Origin: an uncultured Paracoccaceae bacterium
GTDB taxonomy: Bacteria; Pseudomonadota; Alphaproteobacteria; Rhodobacterales; Rhodobacteraceae
Assembly (NCBI GenBank): GCA_937927885.1
Contig: CALEZJ010000617.1
Location: 1-10,943 of the forward strand
Length of the DNA: 10,943 nucleotides
Direction: 5' to 3'
Part shown: positions 8,055-10,943 of the stretch, one piece after another
Layout: each line of letters opens with the position of its first letter
Numbering within the stretch: position 1 is the stretch's first letter
Translations under genes and position numbers: made by a program
The notes under the pieces: generated by a model
Told to the model about the DNA's origin: nothing
Seen by the model: only the letters and a program-made list of their open reading frames with translations
The model's database searches: none

Positions 8055-8221
8055 TCAACCATCGCGATATTGGCCAATTGATTATTCCCAGAATGACCCG
8101 TCCCCCGTGTCGTGTCGAGCATTTCATCAACCTGCACGAAACCAGGTCCGCCAGCCAAACAACAGACGTCTCGCCGCCATTTCCTGCGCCATCGCAAGGA
8201 AAAGGGCCTCGCTTGCCTCAT
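8051..8221 (-). CDS. Possible 56-aa leader ORF coupled to cas3
   Basis: This short reading frame starts MRQARPFSLRWRRKWRRDVC and ends NNQLANIAMVE. Its first part is strongly basic, with a Cys-Cys pair at residues 20-21. A GAAGGG run stands 3 bases before its ATG, rather close. Its TGA overlaps the cas3 ATG as ATGA, the same arrangement seen at cas7e/cas5e and cas5e/cas6e. Against it, third-position GC is lower than in the cas genes, the frame stays open well upstream without looking like protein, and an ATGA overlap arises by chance whenever a start is followed by A. I recognise no family. It could be a translated leader, the end of a decayed gene, or noise. Confidence 0.22.
   Translation of the reverse strand: MRQARPFSLRWRRKWRRDVCCLAGGPGFVQVDEMLDTTRGTGHSGNNQLANIAMVE
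8061..8130 (-). promoter_or_regulatory. Putative cas3 operon promoter/operator region
   Basis: This is the most AT-rich stretch near the head of the operon and the only obvious place for its promoter. Three short perfect palindromes abut or overlap: ATCGCGAT (8061-8068), ATTGGCCAAT (8069-8078) and CAATTG (8075-8080). They lie 7 to 26 bases before the cas3 ATG, where a repressor could block initiation. No convincing pair of -35 and -10 hexamers with 16-18 bp spacing was found; AATAAT (8086-8081) is a possible -10 without a good partner. The regulatory role is inferred from position and composition. Confidence 0.25.
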
Positions 8222-8356
8222 GGTCCCTTCAGGGTTGCGCTTGACCGGGGCGGGGCGGGGTTCCACACTCGGCCCGGGTGCCCGGTGGGGCTGCGGTGTG
8301 ATGGCTCGGTCGGGGGTGCGGGAATGCGGGGGATTGCGTGCGAGGCGGCGGCGGGC
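8222..8356. other. Intergenic stretch with G tracts
   Basis: No gene is supported here. The plus strand carries three consecutive runs of four G separated by single C (8247-8260) and a GC-rich short stem (CCGGG-TG-CCCGG) near 8273-8284. Plus-strand reading frames continue into the beta-helix stub but show no recognisable protein before about 8320. Nothing else is seen. Confidence 0.4.
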
Positions 8357-8575
8357 ATGGACGCGCTGCGTCAGGCGCTGGCCGATGCGCAGCCGGGGGA
8401 CGAGGTCGTGCTGGGCGCCGGGGGTTTCGTGCTGGACGCCGCGCTGCACCTGCCCGAGGGCATCACCCTGCGCGGCGCGGGGCGGCAGGCGACGCGGTTC
8501 CTGCACGGGTTCGACGGCAGCGCAGCTTCGCCGCACTCCCCGGGTCTGAAGCGGCGCGCGTCAACGAAATGCTGA
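8357..8575 (+). pseudogene. Stub of a parallel beta-helix (pectin-lyase-like) protein
   Basis: In this frame the segment reads MDALRQALADAQPGDEVVLG, AGGFVLDAALHLPEGITLRG, then AGRQATRFLHGFDGS. This is the typical first coil of right-handed beta-helix proteins (ALxxAxPGDxxxLxxGxF ... LPEGxTLRGAG), which act mostly on the cell surface or on polysaccharides. After FDGS the similarity stops at about 8520, and the frame ends at a stop (8573-8575) without further coils; full proteins of this type run for several hundred residues. The frame is open upstream of the ATG (…GGAGMRGIACEAAAG), so the true start is unclear; no signal peptide or ribosome site is evident. It is most likely a truncated relic joined to unrelated sequence. 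A short intact protein is possible but less likely. Confidence 0.4.
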
Positions 8576-8994
8576 CAGACTGGCACGCCCGGGGTCGCCC
8601 GCTGATGGCCTTGCTGACGAGTCGCGACTCGTCAGCGAAGCTGAAAAGCATTGCCGCCGAGCATCAGGCCATGCTGCGCGCCTTCTGGCACATGCTGCTG
8701 TCCTTGATGGCAGAACTGGCCCAGGATGACGACGAGCGGCTGACCCTCGCACGGTGCCTGCGGCAGCACATCGAGGCGCTTGAGGGCCTTTTGCCCGGCT
8801 CACGCCCCGTCGGGCCTGCCCCGGGACCGGGCGCAACCTTCGCCCATCTCTTGGAATGGGTCCGCACCCTGGCCGTGCCGTCGTCGGCCGACCCCTTGCT
8901 CGTCACCCTGCGCACCCTCGACACCTTTATCCACGGCAATGTCGCCTCATGCTTTGGCAGTGCTTCGGCAAAGGCGATGCTGGAATTTGGGTAA
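8569..8994 (+). CDS. Hypothetical 141-aa helical protein, possibly a gene remnant
   Basis: I do not recognise this protein. It begins MLTDWHARGRPLM and is predicted by eye to be mostly helical: KSIAAEHQAMLRAFWHMLLS then LMAELAQDDDERLTLARCLR at about residues 29-68, a Pro/Gly linker PGSRPVGPAPGPG near 77-89, then FAHLLEWVRTLAV and LLVTLRTLDTFIHGN. Codon choice looks genuine (third positions rich in G and C), so it was probably selected as protein. However, no Shine-Dalgarno precedes the ATG. The coding look extends upstream in the same frame (SFAALPGSEAARVNE) to about 8520, where the beta-helix stub ends in another frame. It may therefore be the C-terminal part of a longer gene cut at that junction. 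It is transcribed away from cas3. A 24-bp palindrome lies inside it. Confidence 0.42.
   Translation: MLTDWHARGRPLMALLTSRDSSAKLKSIAAEHQAMLRAFWHMLLSLMAELAQDDDERLTLARCLRQHIEALEGLLPGSRPVGPAPGPGATFAHLLEWVRTLAVPSSADPLLVTLRTLDTFIHGNVASCFGSASAKAMLEFG
8613..8636. repeat. Perfect 24-bp palindrome with two GANTC sites
   Basis: Twelve bases (GCTGACGAGTCG) are followed directly by their reverse complement with no spacer. The centre is at 8624/8625. The palindrome includes GAGTC (8619-8623) and GACTC (8626-8630), both targets of the cell-cycle methylase CcrM found in many alphaproteobacteria, and a TCGCGA core. It encodes residues LTSRDSSA and flanks in the 141-aa ORF. A role as protein-binding site or rearrangement scar is inferred. 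Confidence 0.85.
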
Positions 8995-9183
8995 AGGTCG
9001 AAACAGGGACCTGTCGAGTTCGATGACGGGCTCTCGGATTGATCCAAACTACCCGTCGATTTCGGTTCTTCTTGGTGGCGCAGGAGGGCTCAGTGCCTCA
9101 CCAAAAGGTCCGAAGGCCATTCAGCTCGCCTCGCGCCGTCGCAATCAATCGCTTTCCCTTAGGCGGGTTTTTTGGCGGATCGC

Positions 9184-9209
9184 GCTGCGATTCAGAAGAA
9201 AATCGCAGC
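9184..9209 (-). terminator. Stem-loop downstream of tRNA-Cys
   Basis: Nine-base arms (GCTGCGATT at 9184-9192 and AATCGCAGC at 9201-9209) enclose an 8-base loop, 25 bases after the tRNA 3' end. The inverted repeat is exact. No U run follows it on the minus strand, so it is not a classical intrinsic terminator; it could mark the end of the tRNA precursor or help processing. The rest of 8995-9234 shows no gene. Confidence 0.4.
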
Positions 9210-9234
9210 AAAATCAACAGCATAAAAGGAAATC

Positions 9235-9308
9235 TGGAGGCGGGTACCGGAATCGAACCGGTCTACACGGATTTGCAATCCGCTGCGTAACCTCTCCGCC
9301 AACCCGCC
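9235..9308 (-). tRNA. tRNA-Cys (anticodon GCA)
   Basis: The minus strand folds as a standard tRNA. The acceptor stem GGCGGGT pairs with ACCCGCC, the discriminator is U73 (a cysteine identity base), and CCA is encoded at 9237-9235. The anticodon loop TTGCAAA places GCA at 9276-9274. The T arm is CCGG-TTCGATT-CCGG. It lies between the dipeptidase gene and the accessory stretch leading to the cas operon. Its 3' end faces that stretch, the usual orientation for island insertion sites. Confidence 0.97.
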
Positions 9309-9324
9309 GCCCGAGAGTGGGATT

Positions 9325-9353
9325 GCTTTAACGGCTTGGACCGGGTCGCGCAA
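9325..9353 (-). promoter_or_regulatory. Candidate sigma-70-type promoter of tRNA-Cys
   Basis: On the minus strand TTGCGC (9353-9348) and TAAAGC (9330-9325) are separated by 17 bases. The -10 element ends 16 bases before the tRNA 5' end, giving a short leader. Spacing is ideal but both hexamers are imperfect matches, so the call is moderate. Confidence 0.45.
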
Positions 9354-9378
9354 GGGGGTGCGCGGGCCGGGGCGGGGT

Positions 9379-10404
9379 TCAGGCGCCGATCACCCGGCCA
9401 AGAAGGCGCAACCAGTTGCCGCCGCACAGCTTTTCGATCAGCGGCCTGCCATAGCCCCGGGCCTCCATCGCGCGGACCAGCGCGGGCAGGTCGCCGCAGC
9501 CGGCCAGCCCCTCGGGCAGGGGCGCGCCGTCGAAATCCGATCCCAGCCCCACATGATCCTCGCCCGCGCCCTCGATCAGCGCATCCAGTTGGCGCAGGCA
9601 ATCGTCCAGCGTGGCGCGGCCCGAGGCCCAGCCTTCGGCCGACAGGAAGACCGTCGCATAGTTCAGCCCCACCATCCCGCGGGTCTCGCCGATGGCGCGC
9701 AACTGCGCGCGTGTCAGGTTGCGGGTGGTCTGGCACAGGTCCCAGGCGTTGGAATGGGTGGCGACCAGCGGCAGTCCCATAGCGCCGATCTCCGAGAATC
9801 CCTTCATCGTCAGATGGCTGGTGTCGACGACCATTCCCAGCTCGGCGCAACGGGCCACCAGGCGGCGCCCGGCCTCGGTCAGGCCCGGGCCGGTGTCGCC
9901 GTCGCGGCCATAGCCAAAGGGCACGCCGTCGCCCCAGATCGCCGGGCGCGACCAGACCGGCCCCAGCGATCGCAGGCCCAGGGCGTAAAGCGTGTCCAGC
10001 ACCAGCAACTCCGGGTCGATGCATTCGGCCCCTTCGAGGTGCAAGAGCGCGGCAATCCCGCCCGCCGCCATCACCGATTCGATCTGCCCGGCGCCCGTGC
10101 ACAGCGTCAGCGCCCCGGCCTGGTGCAGGCGCCGAATGATGCCGACCTCGGCCATCACCGATTGCAGGGCAGGGCCCTGATCCATCGCGGCAGCCAGCGG
10201 CATCGAACCGCCGCGAAATCCGCTGAAATCAAAGCGTTTGCGGGTTTGCGGCGAAAAGAGCGCAAAGAACCCGCCGCCAAAGCCGCCGCGCCGTGCTGCG
10301 GGCGTGTTGACGTGCCCCTCGTCGCGCGCAAAGGCGGCGACCGGGTCGCCCCCCTGGCACCAAAGGCGGGCGAGCGCATCGTTGTGGCCGTCGAAAATCC
10401 GCAT
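9379..10404 (-). CDS. Membrane dipeptidase, peptidase family M19 (renal-type)
   Basis: M19 enzymes are zinc amidohydrolases that hydrolyse dipeptides, including some with D-residues. This 341-aa protein has the expected ligand set in order: HND (His7, Asp9), Glu124 in LHLEGAE, His197 in VVDTSHLT, His217 in ATHSNAW and Asp290 in GLGSDFDG. The family's C-terminal GGNWLRLL is also present. The ATG at 10404 is chosen because GAAAGG lies about 7 bases upstream and the mature motif starts at once (MRIFDGHND). An in-frame GTG at 10419 overlapping the upstream stop as GTGA would add five residues. No signal peptide is apparent, so it is probably cytoplasmic. It follows the DUF599 gene by 11 bases and is likely cotranscribed. 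The substrate cannot be told from sequence. Confidence 0.95.
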   Translation of the reverse strand: MRIFDGHNDALARLWCQGGDPVAAFARDEGHVNTPAARRGGFGGGFFALFSPQTRKRFDFSGFRGGSMPLAAAMDQGPALQSVMAEVGIIRRLHQAGALTLCTGAGQIESVMAAGGIAALLHLEGAECIDPELLVLDTLYALGLRSLGPVWSRPAIWGDGVPFGYGRDGDTGPGLTEAGRRLVARCAELGMVVDTSHLTMKGFSEIGAMGLPLVATHSNAWDLCQTTRNLTRAQLRAIGETRGMVGLNYATVFLSAEGWASGRATLDDCLRQLDALIEGAGEDHVGLGSDFDGAPLPEGLAGCGDLPALVRAMEARGYGRPLIEKLCGGNWLRLLGRVIGA

Positions 10405-10415
10405 CACGCTGCCTT

Positions 10416-10943
10416 TCACGGGGCCTTTTCGCCTGTGGGCGGGGGGTCAAGAAGGATCTCGCGCGAATGCGAGGCGAATTCGCGCGACCAGATCAGCCAG
10501 CTGACCGCCAGCGCGGCGGCGATCAGCACCAGCGGCCCCAGCATCCAGGTCAGCGCGGCCAGCGCGAAATAGGTCGCGCGCAGGCCCCGGTTGAAATTGT
10601 AGGCGGCGCGGATGTTGATTTCCGCCGACTGGCGGGCGCGGGGCTGCGCCAGAGGGTCGGCAGGATCGTTGGGCACCGCCGACATCATGATGGCGGAATA
10701 GCCAAAAAGGCGGTTTGCCCACAGGAATTTCAGAAAGGCATGCGTCAGGAACAGCGCGGCCAGCAACAGCCGCACCTCGATCAGCGCCGGATTGGCGGCC
10801 AGCGCCAGGTCCTCGGCCACCCCCGCCAGCCGATCGGTGTTGCCGATCAGCGCCAACAGTGCCCCCAGCGCGATCATCGTCGCCGAAGCCAGAAAGCTGG
10901 TGCTCTGGCGCAGGTTGGCCATGATCGAGGCGTCATACATGCG
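10416..10943 (-). CDS. DUF599-family membrane protein, 5' end cut off by window edge
   Basis: This protein of unknown function lacks its beginning: the frame is open to the right edge (an Arg codon precedes the first visible Met), and 174 residues from that Met to the stop are present. Visible membrane segments are STSFLASATMIALGALLALI (about 13-32), a hydrophobic stretch LLLAALFLTHAFLKFLW (about 58-74), and ALAALTWMLGPLVLIAAALA (about 126-145). The conserved loop NRLFGYSAIMMSAVP and the segment AAYNFNRGLRATYFALA fit the DUF599 family as I know it, which is common in Rhodobacterales and usually a little over 200 aa. The tail is polar and proline-rich (LLDPPPTGEKAP). Its stop sits 11 bases before the dipeptidase start, suggesting an operon. 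Confidence 0.85.
   Translation of the reverse strand, partial: RMYDASIMANLRQSTSFLASATMIALGALLALIGNTDRLAGVAEDLALAANPALIEVRLLLAALFLTHAFLKFLWANRLFGYSAIMMSAVPNDPADPLAQPRARQSAEINIRAAYNFNRGLRATYFALAALTWMLGPLVLIAAALAVSWLIWSREFASHSREILLDPPPTGEKAP

Noticed and set aside
8247..8260. G-quadruplex from the G-tract cluster
   Set aside because: Only three consecutive G4 runs are adjacent; a fourth lies over 20 bases away, and GC-rich background makes this unremarkable.
8051..8536. 161-aa minus-strand frame upstream of cas3 taken as a full gene
   Set aside because: The upstream part is antisense to the beta-helix stub, is low-complexity in Arg and Pro, and has no good start. Only the last 56 codons are kept, as a low-confidence leader ORF.
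8664..9047. 127-aa minus-strand frame opposite the hypothetical ORF
   Set aside because: Serine- and arginine-rich with no motif; the plus-strand frame has better coding character.
9155..9175. GGCGGG followed by six T as a rho-independent terminator on the plus strand
   Set aside because: There is no matching CCCGCC arm just upstream, so no stem can form.
9039..9331. Plus-strand frames running through tRNA-Cys
   Set aside because: They read through the antisense of the tRNA and end in its complement; such frames near tRNAs are artefacts.

Overview
The window is GC-rich, tightly packed bacterial DNA. It is dominated by a type I-E (Cascade/Cas3) CRISPR-Cas operon read entirely on the minus strand. 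Base composition, codon choice, the coupled DUF599/M19-dipeptidase pair and GANTC sites inside a palindrome suggest an alphaproteobacterium, probably Rhodobacterales. That is an inference from general resemblance, not a proven assignment.

Layout from right to left, the direction of transcription. (1) 10943-9379 looks like core chromosome: a DUF599 membrane protein cut by the window edge, then an M19 (renal-type) dipeptidase. (2) 9308-9235 is tRNA-Cys(GCA) with its own plausible promoter and an encoded CCA, followed by a short stem-loop. (3) 8994-8055 is a scruffy accessory stretch. It holds a plus-strand orphan ORF of 141 aa, a stub of a parallel beta-helix protein, a perfect 24-bp palindrome, and an AT-richer segment just in front of cas3 with a possible 56-aa leader ORF. 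(4) 8054-1 is the cas operon in canonical I-E order: cas3, cse1 (cas8e), cse2 (cas11), cas7e, cas5e, cas6e, cas1, and the first 40 codons of cas2.

The cas genes form one functional set. Cas6e cuts the pre-crRNA. Cas5e, Cas7e, Cse2, Cas6e and Cse1 build the Cascade complex around the crRNA. Cse1 senses the PAM and recruits Cas3, whose HD nuclease and helicase shred the target. Cas1 and Cas2 insert new spacers. All catalytic motifs I looked for in cas3, cas1 and cas6e are present, so the system looks intact. Every junction in the operon overlaps by 1 to 14 bases, including cas3/cse1, which implies translational coupling from end to end. No CRISPR repeats are visible here; if an array is linked, it most likely lies beyond the left edge, past cas2.

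I do not see a clearly new system. The items most worth a second look are the small ORF ending in the cas3 start codon, the palindrome with two GANTC sites, the unrecognised 141-aa ORF divergent from cas3, and a Cse1 that lacks paired cysteines.
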